A DNA stretch of 64,000 nt from Microbacterium luticocti DSM 19459 (GTDB lineage Bacteria; Actinomycetota; Actinomycetes; Actinomycetales; Microbacteriaceae). Positions within the stretch are counted from its first letter, which is position 1, and every line of letters starts with the position of its first letter. A model generated the notes under the pieces. It worked only from the letters and a program-made list of their open reading frames with translations, was not told the origin of the DNA and searched no databases. Below, one piece after another: positions 43,603-53,101 of the stretch. The position numbers were made by a program, and so were the translations under genes. Where the stretch lies: the NCBI RefSeq assembly GCF_000422405.1, contig NZ_AULS01000004.1, positions 124,001-188,000 on the forward strand, written 5' to 3'.

Positions 43603-45892
43603 CCGGTTCGAGGCGCACCACGACCGACTTGGATGCCGGTGTGTTGCTGCCCAGGGCGGTGAACCCGAGCGGCACCAGCGGGTTGCCCTCGGGAAAGTAT
43701 GTGGCCGCGCAGCCGCGGGAGGTGGGGTAGGCGACGACCTTGAACGCGCGCACGACCCGGTCGACCCCGTCCGAGAACTCACTGTGCACGTCGACGAGAG
43801 CACCGTCGGCGATGCCGAGCTCGGCGAGGTCGTCGGGGTGCACGAACACGACGCGGCGGCCCTTCTTGATGCCGCGGTAGCGGTCGTTCAGGCTGTACAC
43901 GGTGGTGTTGAACTGGTCGTGCGAGCGCATCGACTGCAGCAGCAACCGACCGGGCGGGCAGTCGATGTACTCCAGGTCGGTGACGGTGATCATCGCCTTG
44001 CCGGTCGCAGTCGGGAAGGTGCGCGAATCGCGCGGCCCGTGCGGCAGGATGAACCCGTCGTCGCGGTGGAGGCGCTCGTTGAAGTGCTCGAAACCCGGCA
44101 CGACGTGCTCGATGTGGTCGCGGATCACGTCGTAGTCGCACTCGAAGCTCGCCCAGTCCACCGGACCGTCGTCGCCGAACAGGGCCCGGGCGATGCCGAC
44201 GATCACCGAGATCTCGGAGCGCAGCAGCGGCGAGAGCGGCTGCACCTTGCCGCGGCTGGCGTGGATGGCACAGACCGAGTCCTCGACCGACAGGATCTGC
44301 TCACCGGTGGCCTGCATGTCGATCTCGGTGCGGCCGAGCACCGGCAGGATGAGCGCCTCGTCGCCGACGGTGAGGTGGTTGCGGTTCAGCTTGGTCGAGA
44401 TCTGCACGTTCAGCCCGACCTTGGCGAACCCCTCTTCGGCGGCGCGGGTGTCGGCGACCGCCGAGACCAGGTTGCCGCCCATCGCGATCCACACCTTCGT
44501 CCGCCCCTGACGCATCGCCTCGACGGCCTTGACCACGTCGTAGCCGTGTGCGCGCGGCGGCTCGAATCCGAACTCGCGGCCCAGCCCATCCAGGAACGCG
44601 TCGGGCATCTGCTCCCAGATGCCCATGGTGCGATCGCCCTGCACGTTGGAGTGTCCGCGGATCGGCGAGGCGCCGGCGCCGGGCTTGCCGATGTTGCCGC
44701 GCAGCAGCAGCAGGTTGATGACCTCTTTGATGATGTTCACCGCGTCGCGGTGTTGGGTCAGCCCCATCGCCCACGTGATGATGACCCGGTCGGCGTGCAG
44801 ATAGCGTTCGGCCAGTTCGTCGATCTCGGCGGTGGACAGCCCCGTGGCACGCAGCACCGTCTCGGGGTCGAGGTCTGCCAGGCTCTCGCGGAACTCGTCC
44901 AGCCCCTGGCAGTGCTCGGCGAGGAAGGCGTGGTCGAGCACGGTGCCGGGGTTCGCGTCCTCGGCGGCGAACACGCGCTGCGAGATCGCCTTCATCAGCC
45001 AGCCGTCCCCGCCGGCGCGGATCTGCAGGTACTGGTCGGCGATGCCGGTGCCGTGGCCGATGATGCCCCGCACCCGTTGCGGGTTCTTGTACCGCACCAG
45101 GCCCGCCTCCAGCAGCGGGTTGATCGCGACGATCTGGGCACCGGCATCCTTCGCCTCTTCGAGCGCGGTGAGCATGCGCGGATGGTTCGTGCCGGGGTTC
45201 TGACCCATCACGATGATCAGGTCGGCCTTGGCGAAGTCCTTGTAGGCGACGGTGTTCTTGCCGATGCCGATCGTCTCGCCCATGGCGATGCCGGTGGACT
45301 CGTGGCACATGTTCGAGCAGTCCGGCAGGTTGTTGGTGCCCAGCACCCGGGCCAGCAGCTGGTACGCGAACGCGGTCTCGTTGGCGGTGCGGCCGCTGGT
45401 GTAGAACGTGGCCTGGTCAGGCGACTCCATGGCCTTCAGCCGATCGGCGATGAGGGTGAACGCGTCGTCCCACGAGATCGGGCGGTAGTGGTCGTCGCCG
45501 GCCGGCTTGTACACCGGTTCGACCAGCCGGCCCTGCATGCCCAGCCAGTACTCCGAACGCTCGCGCAGCGAGCTGATCGGATGCTCTGCCCAGAACGTGG
45601 TGGGGATCACCACCGGCGTCGCCTCCCAGGTGACCGCCTTCGCACCGTTCTCGCAGAACTCGAACGTCTTGCGATGCTCGGGGTCGGCCCACGCGCAGCT
45701 CATGCAGTCGAACCCGTCCTTCTGGTTCATGTCGGTGAGCAGCGTCAGGGCACGGCCGGCGCCCATGTCGGCGATCGCCGGCCCCATGGCGTGCGCGATG
45801 CCGGGCACGCCCGCCGCCCAGTGCTTGGGCTCGCCGACCTGCATGACGGCGGCGTCTTCGGTGACGTCCTCGATGGGGGCCCTGGCGGTCAT
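43595..45892 (-). CDS. FdhF/YdeP-family molybdopterin oxidoreductase
   Basis: A 765-residue molybdenum enzyme of the DMSO-reductase superfamily, FdhF/YdeP subgroup, annotated in most genomes as a formate dehydrogenase-like protein. An iron-sulfur cysteine cluster is near the N-terminus: Cys63, Cys66 and Cys80 in GFDCMSCAW and EFCENG. Molybdopterin-binding segments follow: YTSGRTANETAF, the candidate Mo ligand in DCSNMCHESTGIAMGETIG, and IVMGQNPGTNHPRML. The C-terminal MopB domain has LQSMRSHDQFNTTVYSLNDR. No signal peptide and no separate beta/gamma subunit gene are seen, so the electron acceptor is unknown. It lies 31 bp after fdhD, which supports a true formate dehydrogenase needing sulfuration. 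Catalysis of formate oxidation is inferred. Confidence 0.87.
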   Translation of the reverse strand: MTARAPIEDVTEDAAVMQVGEPKHWAAGVPGIAHAMGPAIADMGAGRALTLLTDMNQKDGFDCMSCAWADPEHRKTFEFCENGAKAVTWEATPVVIPTTFWAEHPISSLRERSEYWLGMQGRLVEPVYKPAGDDHYRPISWDDAFTLIADRLKAMESPDQATFYTSGRTANETAFAYQLLARVLGTNNLPDCSNMCHESTGIAMGETIGIGKNTVAYKDFAKADLIIVMGQNPGTNHPRMLTALEEAKDAGAQIVAINPLLEAGLVRYKNPQRVRGIIGHGTGIADQYLQIRAGGDGWLMKAISQRVFAAEDANPGTVLDHAFLAEHCQGLDEFRESLADLDPETVLRATGLSTAEIDELAERYLHADRVIITWAMGLTQHRDAVNIIKEVINLLLLRGNIGKPGAGASPIRGHSNVQGDRTMGIWEQMPDAFLDGLGREFGFEPPRAHGYDVVKAVEAMRQGRTKVWIAMGGNLVSAVADTRAAEEGFAKVGLNVQISTKLNRNHLTVGDEALILPVLGRTEIDMQATGEQILSVEDSVCAIHASRGKVQPLSPLLRSEISVIVGIARALFGDDGPVDWASFECDYDVIRDHIEHVVPGFEHFNERLHRDDGFILPHGPRDSRTFPTATGKAMITVTDLEYIDCPPGRLLLQSMRSHDQFNTTVYSLNDRYRGIKKGRRVVFVHPDDLAELGIADGALVDVHSEFSDGVDRVVRAFKVVAYPTSRGCAATYFPEGNPLVPLGFTALGSNTPASKSVVVRLEPVR

Positions 45893-45923
45893 CGTGGTCC
45901 ACGCTCCTTCGCGTCGCGCCGGC

Positions 45924-46793
45924 TCACACCGGTACCGGTTCGTCCACGGCGATCCGTTCGGCCGCCGCATACACGTTCATCGAGGTGCCGCGCGCGAAAC
46001 CGACCAGGGTGAGGCCGGATGTCTCGGCCAGCGCGACCGCCAGCGACGAGGGCGCCGACACCGCCGACAGGATCGGGATGCCGGCCATCACCGCTTTCTG
46101 CACGAGCTCGAAGCTCGCCCGGCCCGACACCTGCAGCACCGTGCCGCGAAGCGGCAGCCGGTCGTGCAGCACCGCCCAGCCGATGACCTTGTCGACAGCG
46201 TTGTGCCGGCCGACGTCTTCGCGCACGGCGAGCACGTCGCCGGTGCGCGCGTCGCACAGCGCGGCGGCGTGCAGGCCGCCGGTGCGGTCGAACACCGCCT
46301 GCCGCGCACGCAGCGCCTCGGGCAGGCGGGCCAGTACGGCGATGTCCACGCGCACGTCGTCGGCCGACACGTCGAAGACAGAGCTCGTGCGCACCTGGTC
46401 GATCGACGCGGCCCCGCACACGCCGCAGGCGCTGGTGGTGTACGAATGGCGCGCCCGGGCCGGGTCCGGCGGCGCGGTGCCGGCAGCCAGGGCGACATCG
46501 AGCACGTTGTAGGTGTTCGCGCCGTCCGGTCCGCGCGAGTCGGCGCCCGCGCAGTGGATCGCCGAAGCGAACTGCTCGGCGCGGGTGATCACCCCCTCCG
46601 AGACGAGGAACCCCGCCGCCAGCTCGACGTCGTCGCCGGGCGTGCGCATGGTGACCGCGAGCGGCCGCGATCCCACCCGGATCTCCAGCGGCTCCTCGGC
46701 GGCGAGCGTGTCCATACGGCGCACCATCGCCGCGTCGGCCGCACCGCCCACGGTCAGATGCACGATCTTCGTCCGTGCCGTGACCCTGCCCAT
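45924..46793 (-). CDS. fdhD: FdhD sulfurtransferase for formate dehydrogenase
   Basis: A 289-residue homologue of FdhD, which carries sulfur from the cysteine desulfurase IscS to the molybdenum cofactor of formate dehydrogenase. The essential cysteine loop is SACGVCGAAS near residue 125; other family segments are EEPLEIRVGSRPLAVTMRTP, ELAAGFLVSEGVI, VREDVGRHNAVDKVIGWA and VSGRASFELVQKAVMAGIPI. It is cytoplasmic. It starts the minus-strand pair with the molybdoenzyme gene 31 bp downstream. A -10 TACCGT about 45 bp upstream of the start would give a leadered transcript. It is divergent from the thiolase gene. Confidence 0.95.
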   Translation of the reverse strand: MGRVTARTKIVHLTVGGAADAAMVRRMDTLAAEEPLEIRVGSRPLAVTMRTPGDDVELAAGFLVSEGVITRAEQFASAIHCAGADSRGPDGANTYNVLDVALAAGTAPPDPARARHSYTTSACGVCGAASIDQVRTSSVFDVSADDVRVDIAVLARLPEALRARQAVFDRTGGLHAAALCDARTGDVLAVREDVGRHNAVDKVIGWAVLHDRLPLRGTVLQVSGRASFELVQKAVMAGIPILSAVSAPSSLAVALAETSGLTLVGFARGTSMNVYAAAERIAVDEPVPV

Positions 46794-46944
46794 CGCACCC
46801 TCCGCGAGGCCGCGACCCTGCGTCCTCGACTTCCTCCACGGTACCCCGTTCCCACCGGACGGGCACCGGAAGGCGCGGCCGGCTTCACGGCGCGCGGGGT
46901 GTTCGGTGCGAATACGATCGAGCTGACCCCCACGAAGGAGTGAG

Positions 46945-48120
46945 ATGACCGCTACCTACGTCTACGACGCCGTCCGCACCCCGTTCGGGCGCGCCGGCGG
47001 TGCGCTTGCGGGCGTGAGGCCCGACGACCTGGCCGCCGTCGTGATGCGGGCGATCGTCGAGCGTACCGGCTGTGAGGCCGCACGCATCGACGACGTGATC
47101 TTCGGCGATGCGAACCAGGCCGGCGAAGACAACCGCAACATCGCGCGCATGGGTGCGCTGCTGGCGGGGTTCCCGACATCCGTCACCGGCGTCACCGTCA
47201 ACCGGCTGTGCGCCTCGTCGGTCGAGGCGGTGATCCAGGGCTCGCGGGCCATCGAAACCGGCGACGCGCAGCTGGTGCTGACCGGCGGGGTCGAGTCGAT
47301 GAGCCGTGCCCCGTTCATCGTCGAGAAGTCGGCGCGGCCATGGCCTGCCACCGGCAACCAGACCATGTGGAACACCTCGATCGGGTGGCGCATGGTCAAC
47401 CCGGCCCTGCCGGCGCACTGGACCATCTCGAACGGCGAGTCGGCCGAGAAGGTCGCGCGCGACGGGGGCATCACGCGCGAGCAGCAGGACGCGTTCGCGC
47501 TGCGGTCGCACCGGCTGGCGGCGGATGCCTGGGCGCAGGGCGTCTACGACGGCGAGATCGTGCAGGTGCCCGGGGCAGAGCTGGCCCGCGATGAGGGGAT
47601 CCGCGATGACACGTCGATCCAGAAGCTCGCCGGGCTGCGGGCGCTGTTCGCGCCGGACGGGAACGGCTCGGTGACCGCCGGCAACTCGTCACCGATCAAC
47701 GACGGCGCCTCGGCCGTGCTGCTCGGGGCCGAGGGCGCGCTGGATGCCGAGCCGCTCGCCCGGATCGCGGGGCGCGGGGTGCACGGCGTCGACCCGGACG
47801 TGTTCCCGCTGGCCCCGATCGAGGCTGCGAACAAGGCGCTCGCGCGGGCCGGGCGCACCTGGGCCGACGTCGACCTCGTCGAGCTGAACGAGGCGTTCGC
47901 GTCACAGGCGCTCGCCGACATCGCCGGCTGGCCCGACCTCGATCCCGAGAAGGTCAACATCCACGGCGGCGCGCTGGCGATCGGCCACCCGCTCGGGGCG
48001 TCGGGCGGGCGCATCGTCGGTCATGCCGCGCACGAGCTCGCCCGGCGCGGGACAGGCGTGGCGGTCGCGGCGATCTGCATCGGCGTGGGTCAGGGCCTGG
48101 CCGTCGTGCTCGAGCGGTAG
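46945..48120 (+). CDS. Acetyl-CoA acetyltransferase (thiolase)
   Basis: A 391-residue thiolase that condenses or cleaves acyl-CoA with acetyl-CoA. The acylated nucleophile is Cys89 in VTVNRLCASSVEAV, the proton-handling residues are the histidine in GGALAIGHPLGASGGRI and Cys378 in AAICIGVGQGLAVV, and NEAFASQALAD is also visible. The segment PWPATGNQTMWNTSIGWRMV is typical of the PcaF/FadA branch, so 3-oxoadipyl-CoA or 3-ketoacyl-CoA thiolase is possible; specificity is uncertain. A ribosome site GAAGGAG and a -10 TACGAT (46913-46918) precede it. No other beta-oxidation gene is adjacent. Confidence 0.93.
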   Translation: MTATYVYDAVRTPFGRAGGALAGVRPDDLAAVVMRAIVERTGCEAARIDDVIFGDANQAGEDNRNIARMGALLAGFPTSVTGVTVNRLCASSVEAVIQGSRAIETGDAQLVLTGGVESMSRAPFIVEKSARPWPATGNQTMWNTSIGWRMVNPALPAHWTISNGESAEKVARDGGITREQQDAFALRSHRLAADAWAQGVYDGEIVQVPGAELARDEGIRDDTSIQKLAGLRALFAPDGNGSVTAGNSSPINDGASAVLLGAEGALDAEPLARIAGRGVHGVDPDVFPLAPIEAANKALARAGRTWADVDLVELNEAFASQALADIAGWPDLDPEKVNIHGGALAIGHPLGASGGRIVGHAAHELARRGTGVAVAAICIGVGQGLAVVLER

Positions 48121-48139
48121 AGAGGTCGTTCGGCCGCCG

Positions 48140-49135
48140 TCACAGCGCGACGGTGCGGAACCCGGCGTTGCCCATCGACGAGTCGGGGGTGTTGTGCGAC
48201 CGGGCCGAGCACCGGTACCGGTTGCAGTACGAGCGGTGGCACAGGTAGCTGCCGCCGCGCAGCACCCGGGTGTCACCGTGCGCGGGCCCTGGCGGGTTCT
48301 GCTCGGGTGAGACCGCGTAGTAGCCGGGGTCGAACCGGTCCTGGCACCACTCCCACACGTTGCCCACGCTCTGCCACAGTCCGTACCTGTTCGGGGTGAA
48401 CGTGCGCACCGGCGCCGTGGTGAGCCAGCCGTCCTCGAGCGTGTTGACGGTGGGGAACGTGCCCTGCCAGATGTTGATCGGCCAGGGGGCGGCGGGTTCG
48501 TCGTCTCCCCACGGGTATGTCTTCTCGTGCAGGCCGCCGCGGGCCGCGTACTCCCATTCCGCCTCGGTGGGCAGTCGGCGCCCGGCCCAGGCGCAGTAGG
48601 CGACCGCGTCGTTCCAGCTCACGTGCACCACGGGGTGGTCGCCGAGCCCGTCGATCGACGAGTTCCGCCCGCCCGGGTGTCGCCAATCGGCGCCGCGCAC
48701 GCCCCGCCACCACGGGGTGCCTGCGGCCGGGCCCATCACGTCGTCGTCCGGCGCCTGTACCGCCAGGTGGAACACCGCCGAGAAGCCCCACTGTTCCGCG
48801 TCGGTGCGGTACCCGGTGTCGTCGGTGAACCGGGCGAAATCGTCGTTGCTGACGCAGGTCGCGTCGATGACGAACCCGTCGAGCCTGACCCGGTGGCGTG
48901 GCACCTCGCCGTCGCCGGGGTTGCGGTCGCCCGACGAGTCACCCATCGTGAACGTCCCGGCCGGAATGCGCGCCTGCTCGATGCGGTGCACTCCGGCAGC
49001 GGGGGCGGATGCCGCAGCCTGCGGCCGCGCCGGAGACAGTGGCACGAACCGGTCACGCCCCGGGGTGCCGCACGTGCAGCCCGGGCCGCATCCGGAGGTC
49101 ATCGCCGGTGCCGTGCCCGGCGACTCATCGCACAC
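48140..49135 (-). CDS. Formylglycine-generating enzyme family protein
   Basis: A 331-residue FGE-type protein, the copper-dependent oxidase that turns a sulfatase active-site cysteine into formylglycine. The two active-site cysteines are present, Cys299 and Cys304, in [15 protein letters not shown]. Fold signatures include [38 protein letters not shown] and [17 protein letters not shown] Cys-rich N-terminal tail ([11 protein letters not shown]) may bind metal. The GTG at 49135 overlaps the transporter stop by 11 bp; an internal ATG at 49102 would remove 11 residues and is equally plausible. No sulfatase gene is in the window, so its client must lie elsewhere. It follows the POT transporter on the same strand. 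Confidence 0.9.
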   Translation of the reverse strand: MCDESPGTAPAMTSGCGPGCTCGTPGRDRFVPLSPARPQAAASAPAAGVHRIEQARIPAGTFTMGDSSGDRNPGDGEVPRHRVRLDGFVIDATCVSNDDFARFTDDTGYRTDAEQWGFSAVFHLAVQAPDDDVMGPAAGTPWWRGVRGADWRHPGGRNSSIDGLGDHPVVHVSWNDAVAYCAWAGRRLPTEAEWEYAARGGLHEKTYPWGDDEPAAPWPINIWQGTFPTVNTLEDGWLTTAPVRTFTPNRYGLWQSVGNVWEWCQDRFDPGYYAVSPEQNPPGPAHGDTRVLRGGSYLCHRSYCNRYRCSARSHNTPDSSMGNAGFRTVAL

Positions 49136-50591
49136 CCCGCATCAGGGCGAGCACGGGTTTGGCGCACAGGCCCAGTCCGATGCCGATCACGATCGCGATG
49201 CCGCCGAGGATCGCGAAGTAGGGGGTTTCGTTGTGCGGGTCGTAGAACTGCACCAGCCACCCCGATACCGCGGTGCCCAGCGCCACCGACAAGAAGAACA
49301 GCGCCACCATCTGTGTCTGGAACGCGGCGGGGGCGAGCTTGGTCGCCACCGACAGGCCGACCGGAGAGAGCAGCAGCTCGGCGATGGTGAACACCAGCAG
49401 GATGCCGACGATCGCCACCAGCGGCGTCGAGTTCGGCCCGCCGCCTGAGAACGGCAGGAACAGCAGGAACGCGCAGCCCATGATCACCGCCGCCATCGCG
49501 AACTTCAGCGGCGTGGTCGGCTGGCGTCGGCCGAGCCTCGTCCAGACCGCGGCGAACACGCCCGAGAGCACGATGATGAACACCGGATTGATCGACTGCA
49601 CCCACGACACCGGCATCGTCCAGCCGAACAGGTTGCGGTCCAGCCGCTCGTCCGAGTACACCGTGAGCACGGTGAACTGCTGCTGGTACAGCGACCAGAA
49701 CGCGACGCTCGTGACGAACAGCGGCAGAAACGCCCACACCCGCGACCGCTCGGTGGCGTCGATGCGGCGGCTGGACAGGATCACCGCGAAGTAGGCGATC
49801 GCCGCAGCCAGGGTGGCGACGATGACGATGTCGCTCAGGTTGTCGGGGCGGATGAGCCTGGTCAGTACGCACACCGCGATGAGCACGATCGCCGCGGCCG
49901 CGATGATCCCGACCAGCGGGTAGCGGCGCCGCGGCAGCGGGTTGGGCACGTGCCGCGACTGGTCGGGCAGGCCGCGGCGGCCGAACGAGTACTGCACGAG
50001 CCCGGCCGCCATGCCGATGGCGGCGAGTCCGAACCCGAAGTGGAAGCCGATGCGCTGCTGCAGGATGCCGGTGAGGATGGGCCCGAAGAAGGCACCCAGG
50101 TTGATCCCCAGGTAGAACAGCGAGAATCCGGCGTCGCGACGGGTGTCGTCGGGGGCGTACAGGGTGCCCACCACCGAGGTGGCGTTGGCCTTCAGCCCGC
50201 CCGAGCCGAGCGCGACCAGTACCAGGCCGACCCCGACGCCGGCGTACCCGGGCAGCAGCGCGAGCGCGACATGGCCGCACATGATCACGATCGCGCTGAT
50301 GAACAGCACCCGCTCGGATCCCAGCATCCGGTCGGCGACCCAGGCGCCGAGGATCGTCGACAGGTACACCGCGCCGCCGTACGCGCCGACGATGCCGCCG
50401 GCCACCGCCTGGGGTACACCCAGGCCGCCGTCGGTGACCGAGTAGTACAAGTAGATCAGCAGGATGCCCTGCATGCCGTAGAAGCTGAAGCGCTCCCACA
50501 TCTCCACGCCGAACACGTGGGCAAGGGCCCACGGCTGCCCGAAGAATCGCGTGTCGTGGCTGCCGGTATGGGTCGAAGTCGGCGCAGTCAT
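49125..50591 (-). CDS. POT/PTR-family peptide transporter
   Basis: A 488-residue proton-coupled oligopeptide transporter of the major facilitator superfamily with 12-14 helices. The family signature [20 protein letters not shown] carries the ExxER motif in helix 1. [17 protein letters not shown] is the second PTR signature, and [23 protein letters not shown] marks the second half. The substrate should be di- and tripeptides. The ATG at 50591 is supported by TACCGT six bases upstream (leaderless). The overlapping FGE gene downstream is probably co-transcribed, although peptide import and formylglycine formation have no obvious link. Confidence 0.94.
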   Translation of the reverse strand: MTAPTSTHTGSHDTRFFGQPWALAHVFGVEMWERFSFYGMQGILLIYLYYSVTDGGLGVPQAVAGGIVGAYGGAVYLSTILGAWVADRMLGSERVLFISAIVIMCGHVALALLPGYAGVGVGLVLVALGSGGLKANATSVVGTLYAPDDTRRDAGFSLFYLGINLGAFFGPILTGILQQRIGFHFGFGLAAIGMAAGLVQYSFGRRGLPDQSRHVPNPLPRRRYPLVGIIAAAAIVLIAVCVLTRLIRPDNLSDIVIVATLAAAIAYFAVILSSRRIDATERSRVWAFLPLFVTSVAFWSLYQQQFTVLTVYSDERLDRNLFGWTMPVSWVQSINPVFIIVLSGVFAAVWTRLGRRQPTTPLKFAMAAVIMGCAFLLFLPFSGGGPNSTPLVAIVGILLVFTIAELLLSPVGLSVATKLAPAAFQTQMVALFFLSVALGTAVSGWLVQFYDPHNETPYFAILGGIAIVIGIGLGLCAKPVLALMRGVR

Positions 50592-50682
50592 GCAACAACG
50601 GTAATCGCGGTGCACGGATCTGTCGTGACGCCGGTGTCACAGATGGATGCCTCGGCCGCCCCAGTGCCCACTCGCGCGGCGA

Positions 50683-52125
50683 TCACTGCGGCAGCGACGG
50701 ATGCCGTTCGGCCGCGTCGCGCGCGGCGGGGATGAACAGCGCCACCAGAAGCGCGATGACCGCGGCCGCCCCGCCGAGCACGAACGAGAGCCGGAACGCC
50801 GCGGAGGTGGGAACCTGGGCGTCGCCGTGCGTGACCGTCAGGGTCGCCAGCACCGCGCCGATCACCGCGGCGGCGGCGCTGGTGCCCAGCGACCGGAACA
50901 GCGCGTTCAGGCCGTTCGAAGCGCCGGTCTCGGTCTGCGGCACCGACCGCATGATCAGCATCGGCATGGCGGCGTAGCCGAACCCGATGCCCACACCGAT
51001 GAGGATGTTCGCGACCAGGATCTGCCACACCTCGGCCGAGAACAGCAGGGTGTACGCGTAGGCGACGATGAGTGCTGCCGCGCCGGCGATCAGCAGCAGC
51101 CGCGGGCCGACCGTGTGGGCGAGCCGGCCCGAGAACGGCGAGAGCACCATCATCACCAGGCCCGAGGGCATCACCACGAGGCTCGCGGCCAGCAGCGACA
51201 GGCCGAACCCGGCGCCCGTGCTCTGCGGCAGCTCGAGCATCTGCGGGTAGACGACGTTCGAGGCGAACAGGGCGAATCCCATGGCGACCGAGGCGATGTT
51301 CGTCAGCAGCACCGGACGGCGGGCGGCCACCCGCAGATCGAGCAGCGGGTCGGCGATCCGCAGCTCATACCAGCCCCACAGCAGCAGCACGGCGACGCCG
51401 CCCAGCCCGCAGCACAGCACCGCCGGCGAGGTCCAGCCCCATTCGTTGCCGCGCGAGATCGCCAGCAGCACACCGACCAGGCCGACCGTCAGCCCCATCG
51501 CGCCGATCAGGTCGAACCGGCCGGCGGTGCGCAGTACGCTCACCGGCACGATCCACAGCACGAGCGCGAACACCACCGCGCCCAGGCCCGCCGCCATCCA
51601 GAACAGCACATGCCAGTCGCTGTGTTCGGTGATCAGTGCGCTGATCGGCAGCCCGAGCGCGCCGCCGACGCCGAGCGTGGCGCTGATCAGCGCGATCGCG
51701 GCGTCGACACGGTCTTCGTGCAGCACGTCGCGCAGGATCGAGATGCCCAGCGGGATGACGCCGGTGACCGCGCCTTGCAGCGCCCGCCCGATGACGATGC
51801 CGACGATGCCGGGGGAGGTGGCGGCGATGACCGAACCGAGCACCAGCACCGCCAGCAGCACCAGCACGATGCGGCGCTTGCCGTACATGTCGCCGAGCCG
51901 TCCGGCGATGGGGGTCATCACCGCCGCGGCCAGCAGTGTCGCGGTGACCACCCACGCGGTGTCTTCACGGCTGGCGTGCAGCAGTTCGGGGAGCTTGGCC
52001 TGGATCGGTACCACGAGCGTGAACATGAACGATGAGGCCAGGCCCGCCACGGCCAGCACCGCGACGATCGCGCCCTGCGGGGGCATCCGGGTGAGGCGGC
52101 GTCTGGTCCCCTCATCCCGTGTCAC
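50683..52125 (-). CDS. DHA2-family (EmrB/QacA-like) MFS exporter
   Basis: A 480-residue drug:H+ antiporter with 14 predicted helices. The first helices hold VVPIQAKLPELLHASREDTA and the family loop GRLGDMYGKRRIVL between helices 2 and 3. The antiporter motif C segment is LGVGGALGLPISALI in helix 5. It ends with a short hydrophilic tail. The GTG at 52125 has TAGCCT six bases upstream. No TetR-type repressor is next to it, unlike many such genes; the divergent neighbour is an acetyltransferase. The substrates are unknown. Confidence 0.92.
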   Translation of the reverse strand: MTRDEGTRRRLTRMPPQGAIVAVLAVAGLASSFMFTLVVPIQAKLPELLHASREDTAWVVTATLLAAAVMTPIAGRLGDMYGKRRIVLVLLAVLVLGSVIAATSPGIVGIVIGRALQGAVTGVIPLGISILRDVLHEDRVDAAIALISATLGVGGALGLPISALITEHSDWHVLFWMAAGLGAVVFALVLWIVPVSVLRTAGRFDLIGAMGLTVGLVGVLLAISRGNEWGWTSPAVLCCGLGGVAVLLLWGWYELRIADPLLDLRVAARRPVLLTNIASVAMGFALFASNVVYPQMLELPQSTGAGFGLSLLAASLVVMPSGLVMMVLSPFSGRLAHTVGPRLLLIAGAAALIVAYAYTLLFSAEVWQILVANILIGVGIGFGYAAMPMLIMRSVPQTETGASNGLNALFRSLGTSAAAAVIGAVLATLTVTHGDAQVPTSAAFRLSFVLGGAAAVIALLVALFIPAARDAAERHPSLPQ

Positions 52126-52187
52126 CCGATCAGGCTATCGTCCCGGTCGTGCGTGTTTCGGGCGGCGGTCGGTGCCAGACTGGACAG

Positions 52188-52907
52188 ATGGCAGAGCTCT
52201 CGTCGCACACGCCTCCGGGCATCAGCATCCTGCCCCTGCAGACGGTCGAGCAGGTCTTCGCCGCGTCGGCGGTGTTGGGCGAGGTGTGGGGCGGCGACCG
52301 ATCGGGGATGCCGCCGAACCTGCTGCGCGCGCTCGCGCACGCCGGCAACTACGCGGTCGGCCTCTACGACGGCGACCGCATGATCGGGGCGTCGGTGGCG
52401 TTCTTCGCGCAGCCGTCGGCCCGGTCGATGCACTCGCACATCACCGGCTTGCTGCCCGGCTACCGCGGCCGCGAGCTGGGGCGGGCGCTCAAGCAGCACC
52501 AGCGCGAGTGGGCGCTGGCGCGTGAGGTGGGCAACATCACCTGGACGTTCGATCCGCTCGTCGCCCGTAACGCGCACTTCAACCTGCAGGTGCTCGGCAC
52601 CCGGGTCACCGAGTACCTGGTGAACCACTACGGCCCGATGGACGACGGCGTCAACCGCGGCGATGAGACCGACCGCATCATGGTCACCTGGGCCCTGGCC
52701 GCCCCGCCGGTGCCCACGCCCGCAGACGACGAGGTCGTGGCATCCGTGCGCATACCGGCCGACATCGAGGCGCTGCGGCGCGACGCGCCGACGGATGCCG
52801 CGGCCTGGCGCCTGCGGGTGCGTGAGGAGTTCGACGAGTGCCGTCTCGAGGGCCTTCTCTGCCGCGGATTCGACGACGAGCGCGGCTACCTGTTCGTGCG
52901 CCGCTGA
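52188..52907 (+). CDS. GNAT-like acetyltransferase (COG3375-type)
   Basis: A 239-residue protein resembling the predicted acetyltransferases grouped as COG3375. The acetyl-CoA-binding loop is in HITGLLPGYRGRELGRALK (consensus RGxGxA), and NITWTFDPLVARNAHFNLQV is the group's most characteristic stretch. The C-terminal 70 residues lie outside the core fold. The ATG at 52188 has CAGACT six bases upstream, a variant of the leaderless pattern. It is divergent from the DHA2 exporter. The acceptor is unknown. A tandem-repeat region follows. Confidence 0.8.
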   Translation: MAELSSHTPPGISILPLQTVEQVFAASAVLGEVWGGDRSGMPPNLLRALAHAGNYAVGLYDGDRMIGASVAFFAQPSARSMHSHITGLLPGYRGRELGRALKQHQREWALAREVGNITWTFDPLVARNAHFNLQVLGTRVTEYLVNHYGPMDDGVNRGDETDRIMVTWALAAPPVPTPADDEVVASVRIPADIEALRRDAPTDAAAWRLRVREEFDECRLEGLLCRGFDDERGYLFVRR

Positions 52908-52963
52908 CCCGCGCCGCGCGCCCGGGCGCCCCGCGCGCGCCGCGCACGCCGCGCACGCCGCGC

Positions 52964-53083
52964 ACGCGAGTTTCACCTCCGTCACACGCGAGTTTCACCT
53001 CCGTCGCACGCGAGTTTCACCTGGGTCGCACGCGAGTTTCACCTTGGTCGCGCGCGAGTTGCACCTTGGTCGCACGCGAGGCG
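52964..53083. repeat. 22-bp tandem repeat
   Basis: Five full units of 22 bp (52964, 52986, 53008, 53030, 53052) and a partial sixth, consensus ACGCGAGTTTCACCTCCGTC followed by RC. They are preceded by several GCGCACGCC repeats. They separate the convergent acetyltransferase and ATPase genes. Unit drift is limited to the CCTCCG/CCTTGG positions. There are no spacers, so it is not a CRISPR array. Confidence 0.85.
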
Positions 53084-53101
53084 TGGAGGTCTCTCGCGGG
53101 A

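Noticed and set aside
52964..53083. Possible CRISPR array
   Set aside because: The 22-bp units follow each other directly with no unique spacers, and no cas gene is near.
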